This document shows positions 34,891 to 48,200 of a DNA stretch of 64,000 nt, in pieces (positions within the stretch are counted from its first letter, which is position 1; every line of letters starts with the position of its first letter). The notes beneath the pieces are model-generated. The model searched no databases, was not told the origin of the DNA, and saw only the letters and a list, made by a program, of their open reading frames with translations. This DNA comes from Cucumis sativus (taxonomy: Eukaryota; Streptophyta; Magnoliopsida; Cucurbitales; Cucurbitaceae). The position numbers and the translations under genes were made by a program. The stretch is taken from positions 9,176,001 to 9,240,000 of the forward strand of contig NC_026657.2 of NCBI RefSeq assembly GCF_000004075.3, written 5' to 3'.

Positions 34891-34992
34891 TGGGCTTCTG
34901 GAGCTCTTCTGACTCATGGGCCTTTATCGCCTGTTGGCCCAACATTTATTGGGCTAGCTTCAGTGTCATCAAGACTGTAATGTTTAGGCCCA
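34891..34992. promoter_or_regulatory. Site II cluster, gene not assigned
   Basis: TGGGC (34891), TGGGCC (34917), GGCCCA (34936), TGGGCT (34950) and GGCCCA (34987) occur within about 100 bp. The nearest known gene is NPGR1-like, whose leader probably starts near 34.1 kb on the minus strand. The cluster may be its distal promoter or belong to an unseen transcript. Confidence 0.5.
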
Positions 34993-35048
34993 TTATATCC
35001 CTCGCTAAATCCATGATGCAATATTGCAATGCAACTTTGATTTATTAA

Positions 35049-36331
35049 GAAATTAGTCGAATATTACCTATATATATTTTTATCCTCATCACCATCTTAT
35101 ATAACCCATATAAATATTGTTCAAATAGTTTGGTGACAATTTAAATGTAGGTTGGAAATTTATATCCTTCTATCTCATTTATTTACTTAAAAAATAAGAA
35201 AATAATTCAATTTTCTTCTTTCTTCTCCAAAAGGAAAAACTAGGATCACACTGGTGTTGTCTGATAAATGTAAATTAATAATCGGTATATGTGTATAAAT
35301 CTAAGATACTTGTTTCATCATAAGATAATGTGACAGTTCAGATTAACCTTTTTTCTTTTAATTATGTATAATGAAATATAAATTTAATCTTTCCATTTTG
35401 GGTTTGTGTCTAATCTATTGTTCAACTTTTTGAAGTTGAGTTATTGAATTTTGATCTTTTATAAATTTTATAGATATTTCAAATACAAAATAAAAAATTC
35501 ATAAATTTATTGGATACAGTAGATGAAAAAACCTCGATAAAAAAAATGCACATCACCGGCTCAAAATTATTTTGCATTGAAGGAAAAAAAAAACATAGAA
35601 TACAAAAAGAGAAAACCTACAAACGAATGTGTGACTTATTTTCCACGCTATAGTGCTTAAGTCATAATAAAAGAATGTGAACGTAAGGAGTTGAAGAGTA
35701 TGATTTAAGTTACCTTATATAAATCTGAAAAATATGTGTTGGAAGACGTTACCTTAAATTAAGAATTACCTTGTTTTCTTTCATAATCAAAACATTTTAA
35801 TAATTTGATTAGATTATGTGTAGGTTTTAGGCTCCAAACCAACTGAGTGTAATATGTTAATTGGTCATTCTTCCACGAAGGATAAGGTTATCCTCCAACC
35901 CTAAAGGTCCAATTCTCCTTTCTTAATCCATCACAATCTTTTCTTAGTATCTCAATTCCATTTATTTTCCATCGTTGTTTAAACTTCATATTTGTGATTG
36001 GAGTTAATGTTTGATTGTTAATAATTGAAGAGAGAAATAAGATGATGGTTTTTAAAATAGAAGAAAATAGAAATTTAAAACAAATAGTAAATCTAAAATG
36101 GAAAGACCAAAAGAAATAAGAACAAAGAATAGGTCACAGTGGTCACTCATTACGTAAAAAGACGTTCAAAACAATAAAAGTTGTAAATTATTATACGGCG
36201 CCAGCCGCCACCCATGCTTTTATATTTGTTTACAAAAAAAACTCCTTCCTCCTGCTTTCTAGTTTCTAATATGTAAAAAAATATGCCCTCCATGATTTCT
36301 AAATAGAAAAGGCAAAAAGCTCCAGCAGGCG
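35049..36331. other. AT-rich spacer
   Basis: No coding, RNA or repeat feature was recognised beyond simple AT-rich sequence. Confidence 0.55.
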
Positions 36332-36625
36332 TTGTCCTTCGCTGAACATCCAAGTTTTAGGCAAAATCCAACGGTGGAGGCCTCACTAACATCGCCTTGG
36401 TTCTTACGTGGCATCAACTCTCACAAATTCTCTCTCTTTTCAACAATCGTCCTACTTCATTCATCCCACGTGCCCGTTATTCATTGGGTTGACTACTCAC
36501 CTTCAAAGCCCAAGAATTATTTTTCCATGCGTCTCGTGCGCATCAGATGGCGTCTATAACTATGACACGTGGAAATGCTTCGGATTTTGCCCAACAAACT
36601 GCCGACGCATACTCCGGTAAAGCTC
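36332..36625 (+). promoter_or_regulatory. GC-richer island with three ACGTG/G-box elements and a possible first exon
   Basis: TACGTGGC near 36404, CCCACGTGCC near 36465 and GACACGTGGAA near 36565 are G-box/ABRE-type elements (ACGTG core). An ATG at about 36547 opens MASITMTRGNASDFAQQTAD, which reaches a GT at TCCGGTAAAG that could be a splice donor. No downstream exon was found, so this may be a promoter relic, a non-coding transcript or a gene with undetected exons. Confidence 0.35.
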
Positions 36626-39600
36626 ACCAATTTTTCCTTTTTTTTTTTATACCACAAAATTTATGTTATTCTCTTCATTTTCAAAATTAATATTGAATTA
36701 TAAAAACCAATCCCTCAACTTTCTTTTTCCTAAAAAAAAATGATAATGATTTATACTAATGAAGCATAATGCAAACTAGTGGAAATTGACCATCTACTTC
36801 TCTAAACATTTTTTTTTAAAAAGGAATAATTTGATATTGGATTCATCAAACAATAACACATAGAGAGGCAGTTTAAGTGGTAATTAACATATGTGCACTA
36901 TAGATTAATATATCTATAGTAAACTAATTATGAATATGAGAATTAAATGTCTAACTTTCAAAATATATAATATAGGTAATTTTGTGGGTGTTTGTGTTTG
37001 TATTTTGTTGCTTAATGAAGTTATTATTTTGAAAACAATCACATAGCTAAAAAAATGAAAAAGACAAAAGTTACTTATGGATTATAATTGAAAGATAGCG
37101 TTTGAGTAATGACATGTCATGTATTGCTAATCCACCACCATACATGCGCGTGGTGCTTCGTTGAACGTGAAAAGACGTTGAAGTCGACACGACTGTCTCT
37201 ACAAACCTATATTTGGTAATTGTAAAATGGAATAATAGTAAAGGGTATTATGGTCTTTGAAGCAAGCAATTAAGGCAAAATATTTTATTTATTAAGGTAA
37301 TTAAATCCAATTAAACACAACCTCTCTACTATATTTAGCATCTCGGTTTCGTTTACTACTCTCTTTAATCCTTTTCTCTTTCTTCTGCCAAACAATCTAA
37401 TTGCATCAAATCAAATTATTACATTTTAATATCAACCAAAATTATGGAGTGTCAATTTCAATATTATAGAATCTCAACATCAATACATGTTTTTCTTTAA
37501 ATATATTTAAATTAACAAATATATATTTTACGTATAAACAAATATTATAATTATATAAATGACATAATTTTTGTTGCTTATTTTATATATTTCATACATT
37601 TTTTGTTATGATATAATATAAATGTTGAATCAACTACTAAACTTGTAACAAACAAAAATTGTGAAAGTTAAATTGACAAAAAAAAAAAAAAAAAAAAAGC
37701 AAAAATCAAGTAATAATCCCGCAAACTATCTATAAAATGTGTTATGATATCTTTTCGATAATAAAATATAAATCGTAAAACTCAAATAGCTTTTTCAATA
37801 TGAAATTACACATATGGGGATCTAACACTCGATTTTCAAGAAAAAATGTCATCCAAGAGTAATTTAAAAAAGATTGAACCTCAGTAGCAATAATGTGTGT
37901 GACTTAATTTAAATATATTACGAACGTCTGTTTCTATGTGTGTCATAGTATATGAGTAGTATTAATTAAGATTAGTGTTAGAATGTAAGTTGTTATTGTT
38001 GGTAGAGTATTCTAAATTTCTAACAACAACCTATAAATTAAGGTAATTCTAGATTTCTAATTTTGACGTATAGATTGTGATATTTATAATTTTTTGCATT
38101 ACTAAAATTCCTAAAATCAAATCTATATAATTCAAACTTTCTTTTTAAAAAAATTCTAAAAACAAATCTCTATAATTCTAACTTTCTTTTTTAAAAAATA
38201 ATTATAATTTTCTTCTTCATGGGATATTAAGCACACAATGTTGATGAAAAAAAAAGGGAATAATTTAACCTCACAATTATATTTATGACTAAGTTTCTTT
38301 CTTTTAAGAGAGAAAAGGAATTGGGCAGTACTTTAGTCGTAATATTCTCCTTTTTCCGTTTCCCCCTTTATTTGTAATGAATATTAGCTTTATTCCTCGA
38401 TGGCCGATTTGGTAAAAAAAGTTGAATCTTTTGGATTAAATGGTAAATTCGTAGCGATTGTGACATTTACATAATAAAGACACTGCCTTCTATTCTTTAT
38501 TCGTACACGATTTTCTCTTCTACTCTAATCTATCAATTCCCTTTTTCTTCTTTCTTTTCTTTCATTTTTGCAAGAGTTTTTTTTTTTATTATTTATTTTT
38601 TGTTATCTATTAGGTGTAATTATTGGGTAATTAATGTATTCATTGTTTGCTTTTTATATCCCAAAATATATCAAAACACATTCAAATTTCCAATTTTATC
38701 CCTAATTTATTCTACAATCTCAATTAGATTTTATTCCTACAGAAATTATTTTAAATTTGACAATAAAAAGTGAAGATATTGTTTTATTTTGTTAAATCGC
38801 TCGAATTTAACTTAAAAATAAAAATTGAATATTTACGCACAAAATCTTTTTTTTAACTAAAGAAAATTTTATCCTTCAATAGAAAGCACCATTGATACAT
38901 AATATTTGGTTTAAGATAGATTTATTATATAAAGTATACGGTTGAAATATTTTTTATTTGAATTATATAAGAGATTATAAGCTAGACTTAAAAGATCTAA
39001 ATGCTTTTTATCAATTAAACTATATATTTGTTGGGTTGGAAAATAAAATTTAAATGGATTAAATTAATATATAGATTTCAATCCATAGGTATCATCTTAA
39101 TTTTATTAATAAGCATGGCAAACAAATCAATTGGAAGCACAAATCTCTCAATTCGAAATTGTCTTTTTAACAACCAACCAACAATCATTTAAGTTTTGAT
39201 TTCTAAACAAACAATTGTCCAACCAAATCCTCGAGATTGTCTAACTATTAAATCTTAATTGGATTTAAAAAAATTGATCAATCTTAATTTATACAAAGTC
39301 TCAAATTTCGAATTGTATTTCTATCCAGCGAATTCAGTTTGTAAATCTCTCCATGATTAATCAAATAAATAATTTAAATAAATGAAACGTCAATAATTAA
39401 AGTAATGAAAATGTCAAAATTGGAGAAAGTTGTCAAATTTAAAATAATAAAATAGCCAACATATTTTATAGGGAGAGAAAAGAAATGTTTTGGTCCCTAA
39501 AAGTTTGTTTTCCTATTTGATATTATAGATTATGCTAATATACACTGTTCAATATATAACCAAAAGAGATATAATAACAAATAAATGCATTCTGTTTTTA

Positions 39601-41583
39601 ATGTTGAGGGAACAAAGTCAAATCGTATAATTTTGATCAGAAACATTAAATTTAATCCAATTCTGATTCTAATTTTAAATTAGATAAGCTTCCAAATGTT
39701 TGTTTTTTTATTATTTGAATTAAGTTAATTTTCATAGTTTAATTTAGAAGGGAAAAAAAGTAAAAATCTCTCGTTAACTCATTAATTTCATAGAATGAAG
39801 TTCTGTATAAATATATTTTAGACTAATGCATAAACTTAATTAAAAATAATACGTCAAGTAACGATACAATTAGCTTCGCATTTATCAAGGCATTTATCTA
39901 TGAAATCATATCTAAACAATATTTATATTTTACAAAAACATTGAACAACCCCAAATTATCTAAATAAAATCATTTGAATATGTTTGATTAAAAATTGTTA
40001 CATTTTGGTACTGCACTTTTATGAAATTAAAAGTGAAATAAAAATTTATACTTTACTAGGTGAAGTGCAATGGTTAGTTTTTTGAGAAATTATCATGAAT
40101 GAAGAAAACTGAAATTAATTTTGCATGTACATATATATATATATATATAAACCTTGAACGAAGTAATAAATTTTACTTTACTTTTAATTGTTAAATAAAT
40201 TTACTAAATTGAATATAATTTAACCATAGGTAACATGTACTTTACTTCAAGTTCAATATTCGAAATTTCAATTTGTTGGAAAATAATGAAATATTGTCCG
40301 ACTAATTTTAGTAAAACAATTGAATGAAAGTGGAGTAAGAAGAGTTATCTAATCTCAAGAAACAACTCCAAGTGAGTATCTGAAGAGGAAGGGTGAAAGA
40401 GCAATTGGGTCGGACTAACTCAATTTGAGAGACTGAAGAGAAGGTCAACAAATCTTCTAAGAGAGACCTATTTTCAATGGTAACCAAATCATTCCTAGCT
40501 TTATTGTTTACAAAGTAGTAAAGGAAGAAATAGTTTAATCCTAAAAGGAAGAAGTAGACGCTGATTGGAAATTAGATTATTAATGGAGTATGAAAACCTA
40601 ATAGAAACTAAAGTTCTATCTTGTTCATTAGATTATCTGTTGAGGTCTAATTGGTGAGTTTTTATTGATCAAAGTATGTATTTTGTATTGAATTGTTATT
40701 TATTTATTTTGAAATCAATAGAACCAAAAGGTTCAAACTTCTAAACGTTTTTGGGCTGAATTATTGGGGTGAAAAATGAAGCACAACAAAAAAATCATAA
40801 TTATTTTGTAAGAAAATAAAAAAGGGAGTGACAGTTTCGAAGGGTGTTTGGGGTATTTCATTGTAAATGAAGGGGGCATAACTGGAAATATGCACCAGAT
40901 AAAAACAGGGAATTCGCCTTCGCCTCATTTTCTCCCTTCCCTACTCTCTCTCCTCTCTTTCTTTTCTTTCCTCTCTTCTTCTGATTTTTTTGAACGGTCT
41001 TTTTTTTTCTCGCTCCGTCGTATTCCGCCGCTCGCCGGGTGGCGCCACTGGTAAAACATCCCTCCGTACGCCGATCCAATCAGTGTCCTCAGGTTCCATC
41101 TGCCACCATCTGGATCCGATTTCACTTAAACATTGACCTCTTTTTTTCTCTATTTTCATTCTCAAACTATTATAAAAAAAACCATATTTTTCTTTCTTTT
41201 TTTTTCGTTTCTTTTTTTTTTCCTCTTTCTTTTCGTTTAAAAAATTTAGTCGCTTTCAATCCTTTTCCCTTTTAGCCTTCACTTACGTTATCCCCATTCT
41301 TAAACCTCTCCTCTTTTTATTTGTGTTTATTTTTTTTTACCATTCCCCCACTATCACTCATTATTTTTCTTTTCTTTTTTTTCCATTTTTACCCTCTTGC
41401 CAAATTCTTCCCGTAAAAGTGGGAAAAAAAAAAAGAAAAAAGAAAATACAATTTCTCATTGGACGATTTTACCCCTAAGAATATCAACTTTCTACGGTTT
41501 TGCGACCGAGGAATCCGAGTGTTCGTTGGGGCCTAGCTTACGTGGCATTTAAGAAAGGGCCAAGAAAGAAAAGAAAAGGGCAG
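36626..41583. other. 5-kb AT-rich spacer and EDA6-like leader
   Basis: No gene was recognised from 36.7 to 40.8 kb. There are simple repeats, including a poly-A run at about 37679-37698 and (TA)n at about 40133-40148. From about 40920 to 41400 the plus strand is strongly CT-rich, as in plant 5' leaders, and probably belongs to the EDA6-like gene. An intron there is possible. Confidence 0.5.
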
Positions 41584-41976
41584 ATGAGTTTTCATTTCCA
41601 CAGCCGTGGGCTGTTATCGGCTGGACCGTCCAAAAAGCGTAAGGAGCCATCCACGCCTTCGGCTTCTAAAGCCGGTGAGCCTTCGGTTTCATCTAACCGG
41701 CTTCTAGCCGGGTACATGGCTTATGAGTTTCTAACAAAAGGGACTCTATTTGGGCGGAAGTTCGACCCGCCTCGAGACGAAGCAACCCCATCCGCCGCCT
41801 CCGCCGCCGTCATCCAGTGGAAGAAGCCGAAGTCGGATGCCGCACCGCCCGAGATCTTGAAGAAAGAGCATCAGATTCAGAGTTACGCCGAGGTGGCAAA
41901 CATCCTCAAGACTACTGGGTCCCACATATCCGGAATCGTTAACCCGACCCAACTGGGTCGGTGGCTTCAAAAGTGA
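41584..41976 (+). CDS. EDA6-like: EDA6-like small plant protein
   Basis: A single exon of 130 codons plus TGA, starting at the first ATG of the frame (MSFHFHSRGLLSAGPSKKRK). The open frame extends upstream without an ATG. The N-terminus is basic and Ser-rich with a KKRK nuclear-type signal. The conserved-looking core is LLAGYMAYEFLTKGTLFGRK, then an Ala/Pro-rich linker, then SYAEVANILKTTGSHISG and IVNPTQLGRWL. This layout recalls the plant-specific proteins annotated after Arabidopsis EMBRYO SAC DEVELOPMENT ARREST 6. The molecular function is unknown. It stands alone between two long spacers. Confidence 0.7.
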   Translation: MSFHFHSRGLLSAGPSKKRKEPSTPSASKAGEPSVSSNRLLAGYMAYEFLTKGTLFGRKFDPPRDEATPSAASAAVIQWKKPKSDAAPPEILKKEHQIQSYAEVANILKTTGSHISGIVNPTQLGRWLQK

Positions 41977-42134
41977 CCCAACAAACGGAAAAAAAAAAAA
42001 CGCTGTCCACATGGCGAAATCCTATTGGCAGTGCTAGCGTGAATTGCTTCCTCCACGTCATATTTTGACCCAGTCTTTGAGGTTTCTTGACCTTTTAGAA
42101 GACACGCGGCTCTCACTGAAAAACTCTCCCTTAT

Positions 42135-42165
42135 GATTTTCCGATTGTCGGCGGCCCGGAAAATC
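42135..42165 (+). repeat. 9-bp inverted repeat downstream of the EDA6-like gene
   Basis: GATTTTCCG (42135-42143) pairs perfectly with CGGAAAATC (42157-42165) around a 13-nt GC-rich loop. It lies 160 nt after the stop, so it is probably in the 3' UTR. Confidence 0.6.
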
Positions 42166-44092
42166 TTAGGAGCGGCGACGATAGATTAGTTAGTTTTGTT
42201 GGATCAAATTTATCTATGTTGCGTTCTTCTGTTTATTTTTGTTGCGTTTTTTCTTTTTAGAATAAACGAGGATATAATTATAATTATGAGCTGTGTGGTG
42301 TAATTACATTATTTATAAATCCTTCTTCTTTCTCTTTATATAATATATATATGTATGTAAATAGTTTTATATTTGATTTATAATGTGTGGAAATTTGAAG
42401 GGTATCTCTTATTTGCATGGATGACAAGCGGCAATTGTTGATGACAAATACAAGCAGATGGACATATATATATTTTAGGAATATATAAAATAAAAAGTGA
42501 AGCAAAGAGTTGGGTTTTTGTCGTTATGTAGAATGGAACAACGGAAGAACATGCATGCATGGTGAATCTCTGCCTGTCGCTCTTTTCTTCTTTTTCTTTC
42601 TTTTTTTTTTTTTTTTTTTTTTTTTGCTTTTGAATTTTTCTTCTTCTACCAAAACCCAGTCTTTTTCCATCTCTCACAAATTTGATCTGAGGAAGTAGGA
42701 AATCTTATAACAATATTTTGGATCTCAGGTCAAAATTTAATAAGTTTTTTCTCCTATTATCTATGTTTGATGTGAAAATCTAACCAGAAGAAAAGACTGT
42801 CCGCGTAAATGTATCCATAAATCTAAGAGTGAGAATTGACTTCTTTTCTTGTCAACATGATCAAGGTTTCGAAATAGAATTAGAATTACGCTGGATGTTG
42901 AGTGTCCATTTACCAAAATGTGAGCCTATGTATGAATCTAGTTTCAACGTAGGTCTTACTATTTTCTTGGTTTAATTGCTTCTAAACTTGGCAATTTGGC
43001 TAAATATGTGATTATTGAACTCAATTGAATTGGAGTACTTGAATAGAAGCCTTTTCATTGAAGCTTTATTCTAAGGATCATATTCGATTCGGGCCATGAA
43101 TACGTTAGAGAGAAAGAAAAAAAAGAATCACCAAGTTTATATTTCAAAATGAGTAGCCCTCCAAATAGAAACCATATGATGTGAACAATTATTACACACT
43201 ACATGGAATATTCTCCCCAACCCCATCACCTCCTCGAGATATATTCCCAATAATATCTCGATAATACGATATTGTATATTTCATATATGAATTCTCAAGG
43301 CCTTGTTTAAAAAACCACTCAAAACGTCTTAACCAAATTAGATAATTATTGTTAGTGTGCTATAAGTCTCTTTTTTTTTTCTCTCTCTCTCTCTAGATAA
43401 TTTATTCCTTAATTTTCTTGAGATGGAATTGGATAGTCAAATAAATATGATTTGGTAAATGGGTAGATTTAATTGCAAGAAAGATCATATTATAAAGAAA
43501 AAGACTCGGATATTAATTGTGATGAAAAATCTATAATTGAAAGAGAGAAAATACTTGAGAATTTTATTTATGTTTTCTAAGTTTCATAGTGTTGTAAAAA
43601 GAGATATATGGTTCTAATTCTCCAATCCAATCGACTAAAGAAGCGAGAATAAAAAAAGACTCAGTAAAATCCTTGTTTTAAAAACATTTTTGTTTGAAAT
43701 AATTTACATAAATAATTTTGAGTGTGTAGATTGTGCAAATCAATTATAAGTAGATAGCGTTTTCCTTACTCATATTATAACTAACTAATTGTTATAATTG
43801 CAAATCTTGTAGAATATCATTATACGTTCTTTCATTAATTAAGCTTCACCTATCTTCAACTCACTAATCATATTTCCCATGACCAACCATTTGCTATTTA
43901 TAAAAAAAAATCTACAATTTATATACATCAAAATAACCCCTTTTTAATGATAAACTAATAATATACATCTTGATTAGACATTTTTAAATAAGTGTATAAA
44001 GACATTTTAAAAGAATTACAAATATAACTAAATTTATGTTCTTTATGCATCTAATTTCTATATTTGCAATGATTAGAATTGAAGGCTTTGTG

Positions 44093-44199
44093 TGGGCTAT
44101 TTGTATTAAGAAGCCCATAATGAAGCCCCCATAGAGTACTGGGCCGTCATTAAAATTGGGCCATTAATATCACAATAACACATGGCTCGCCCAAGCCCA
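44093..44199. promoter_or_regulatory. Dense site II cluster in the gene-poor stretch
   Basis: TGGGCT 44093, GCCCA 44113, TGGGCC 44140, TGGGCC 44157, GCCCA 44189 and GCCCA 44195 are six elements in 107 bp. This is denser than at the CYN, MORF or RPL28 promoters, but no coding gene was recognised within several kilobases. Confidence 0.5.
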
Positions 44200-45232
44200 C
44201 GTATATGAAACATTACATTTCAGTCTCCACTGATGCTCATCATTTGCCATTTAATAAGAACAACAATGAACAAACAACCCACTATATAATATATGTATAT
44301 ATTTTAAAACAAAGTATCTATAAAATTAAAACTGCATAATTAAAGTTCAAAGTTCAACTATTTTGATCACATCATGATTACATAATTATTATGTATGCCC
44401 TTCACATTATGAATGAAAAATATGAAATTGAAGTATATACTCAATGAATAAAGCTCAAAAGAAAAGAAAGATGTATATATATATACATATATATGCGTGT
44501 GTGTGTAGAAGAGGAGATGCTACAATGAGTACCACTGATTAAAGTTGTAGAAAAAATTGAATGGAATGCACTATTAAGTTGATTTATGTTATGCTTTTGA
44601 TATCATCACCACATCCAAGAGTATTGGTTTTTAATTTTCAACTGTTCTTGAAACCATAATTGGAAATCATCATTTTCTTCTTTAAATACCCAATCATCTT
44701 CTCGTTTCATTCGCCATCCCTCCTTTTAATTTTTCCTTTTAGAGGGTTGAGGTTTCAAAAGGATATCTTATAAATCATATTCATTGAACTATATATGTAT
44801 ATATCATAAAATTTGAATCCATGGATGGATTAACAAATATAGATCCATTGAATGAAGTTCTATTAAAGCATTTAAGTCCAAAGAGAGCATATAATTCTTT
44901 TTTCTTCTATTTTTGGAATATAATGACATAAGAGATTTTAATGATTCTTGATGATAATAGACATACCGTATATATATATATATAAAAGATGAATGGTGGT
45001 TATCAGAGAAAGTATGGAAGTGCACTCACTAAATAAATTTAGTAATATTAATGCATAAAAGCACACCAAAATTTTCCAATTGTGTAATGAATGAATTGTG
45101 TAATTGGGCTTCAATTATTTGCCACAGCTCATATTTTTTTCAATGTTCCCCACTAAACACTTTAGTTATCAAGTTTTTGTATGTATCAAACTTTTAATTA
45201 ATTCCTTCTCTTTCTTTTTTGTTTTTGTTCTC

Positions 45233-45247
45233 AACCCTAAACCCTAA
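45233..45247 (+). promoter_or_regulatory. Double telo-box
   Basis: AACCCTAAACCCTAA. Telo-boxes often accompany site II elements in promoters of translation-related genes. A second single copy (TAAACCCTAATC) lies near 45446. It may equally be chance in AT-rich DNA. Confidence 0.4.
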
Positions 45248-48200
45248 TTGGTTCTTGCTTTGATTTTAAAAAACTTCAGCTAAAATAGAGTATAGTACAC
45301 AACCCACTTCTTTCAATTGTCCATAAACTGCCCCACTTCATTTCATCTTTCCCTTAATTATTACCATTTTTTGGCTAACAAGTATTTGACATTTTCAGTA
45401 ACCCTATCCTTTGCTAAACTTTAGTTTATAAGACATTCAAACCTAAACCCTAATCATGTAAATTGATTGAACTAAAAAATATAAAAAGAAATGCTTAAGT
45501 ACTTTCTACGAGTACTCAACCGATCAATCCATAATTTGATCGAGGTTCTAACTTTTTTCTTTTGGAACTTGGATTTCTCCATGTTGCCTCCCAATTGTAT
45601 TTTGCTTTGAGTCGATCGTAGGCTTTGAGACTTGTTTGGGACACCCTTTAACATACTGTATTCCCATTCAAAAGTCAAATCATATTAGATTTAGACTAAG
45701 AATAGTATCACATATACACTATATCTATATATTATTGTTGTAATGATATTAAAAGTTGTATGTGTACTGAGATTTTGAACCATTGAAAGGGGAAAATATT
45801 CTTTATGCTTTTAGACCACACTCAATTGGAAAACATTATTCAAATGATCATTAACCATTTATTATCCTCTTTTGATAATGTGTTATATATTACTAGCAGC
45901 CCTTTGTCATGTCGTTCAATATACTTTCTCCATATTTCTCCCTTACTTTCTTACACAAAAGAATCCAATATGTTCTTGCCTTCTTCTTCAATATAGTTCT
46001 AATTTAATTAAACTTAATCCAACCATTGTTTTCCTCTTTTTTTTAGCTTCATTCTTTTTTATAAAAAAGCTAGCCATCCTTAGTTTTTCCTTATGGAGCC
46101 ATCCTAAAAACATTGTGCACAAAATGGGGCAGCTGTAGTTTGTAAAGTGATTGAAAAGGATATTGTAAAGGCATTAATGGATATGGGGGATTAGTCAATT
46201 AACAACATATAATTAATCCTTCCATTATCAAATGTGGAAGACATTATGCAAAAAAATTGATCATATTATAAATATATAATAAGATTACTCAAATCAATTA
46301 TTGGATATTTGGAATGAAGTTTCTATTGGAGATTAAAAAGACGAAAAGAAAAGGTTTTGGAATTTGAAAATGAGTGTAGCAAATTGAAATCCAAGAATAT
46401 GGGGATGTTTGTACAAATGGCTCAATAATATGGAAATGCATAATCTTTTTCTTGAGAAAAAGAGGGGTGTGGCTTCCTACTAATTTATTCACCATTCAAT
46501 AATAATCTTATTTTATTTTACATTATTTCTTTTGAGCTAAATGAGGTTTTGTTTATGACCCTTTGGGATTCCAAAAGCCTTCTAAGATTTTGTTTGAAAG
46601 AAGTCAAATATGTTATTATGGTTTAATGTGTCTCTTATTAATCATCAACACCCCCTTACTATACTATTCTTCTTTCATTATACACAACATAGGTATAATA
46701 ATGTGTGTATTAGAATTATAAACTTATGAATATTTTGTGGTTCCAATGGGTTATTATGCTATTACATTATTCACATTTTTCCTAATATCGTTATCTACTC
46801 AATTGACTTCTTTTAGTGAAAAACATATATTTGATTTTGAAATGTGACTAAAATTTAAAATTGGTTATGAATTATGGAAATGTAGGTTTCAATTATGTTT
46901 TGAAATCTATTTTAATAACTTATTTTGAATAAGATAAATGATAACAATATATTATGATGTAAACCTTAGCTTCTATATATAATTATAGATAATGTTATGT
47001 ACACACATGCACCTAATTTCCTTTCCTGTCAATTTTCATAAAGAGAAAATAAATTGAAAATTTTGAAGAAAATGTTTGAATTATTTTCTTCGTACTTTCT
47101 ATTTTTAAAGACATAAGACAAAAATATATCACAAATCAAAGGAAACATATTGGTTGCTTATTGAACAAAATCTCATAAAATAATGATCACTATTGGACAT
47201 CCCAAAAAGATATTTGATTAAGTGATATAATTAAACATATTCAAACTACCATACTTCTCCAGCTTTCATCTCATTCTCTCTTAAAAAAAAACTATATAAA
47301 GTTAAATCCAAATCTGAAAGAAAGACAAGAAATAACCTAAGTATATGGTTTTGGGCTGTAAAGTTGATGGAGATGACTGTGAAAGGCAAAACTTATCTAA
47401 TTTTAATGAATAACATTATACAATTATATACCCATAGGCTCTCCATTTTGACTGTTTATTCAAGTCAAATACTATTTATTATTCTCTCTCTCACAACTTA
47501 TCCCATATTTAATATTTATCAAAACAAATATTCACAAATCACCTCTCTCTCTATATATATATATATATAAACTTATAAAATATACCTTTCAAAAGTTGAT
47601 GATTCCATTACCATATCTTAATCTTAATTGTGTTAAACTCAAATTTTTAAAAAAGATAAAAAAAAAAAATACAACTCTAAATTATTCATTACTTTTTATT
47701 TTTTAACAAACAAATCAATCTATTCATACCAATTTGAAATTTAATTGATCTTCTCAAAACATTCTTTTTATGTATAGGTGTGACAGTGCATTATTAATTG
47801 TAAACTAAAGCCATCCTCTACTATACCAATAAATCAAAAGGAGATCAATGGGCTAAAAACCTATTTACATTTCAACCCATGGAGAATATACAATGCCTTT
47901 GTGACAAAAAGATAACAATACATCAAATTAAATTACTTATACCACATGTCCCATAAGATCATAGTAATTTGAGAAATTTTTATTTAATAAAACCCAACAA
48001 ACCCCAAAACTTTGAAGTGATTTTTATACACTTCCATGATATCCAACATAATAACTACTAGATATAAACAATACTATTATTTCTTTTTTGATAGTTTTTT
48101 TTTTTAAATTTTATTTTGGAGAAGATGTGAATATTAAGAGACCAATGAAAGAAGAGATGGGAAATTTGACACCCACTAACCAATACAAATGCAGCTTTAT

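Noticed and set aside
40848-41275. Overlapping short frames before the EDA6-like gene
   Set aside because: Low-complexity CT-rich leader translated in several frames; no conserved residues.
41500-41583. Longer N-terminus for the EDA6-like protein
   Set aside because: The upstream frame has no ATG; it would need a TTG start. The first ATG gives the family-like start.
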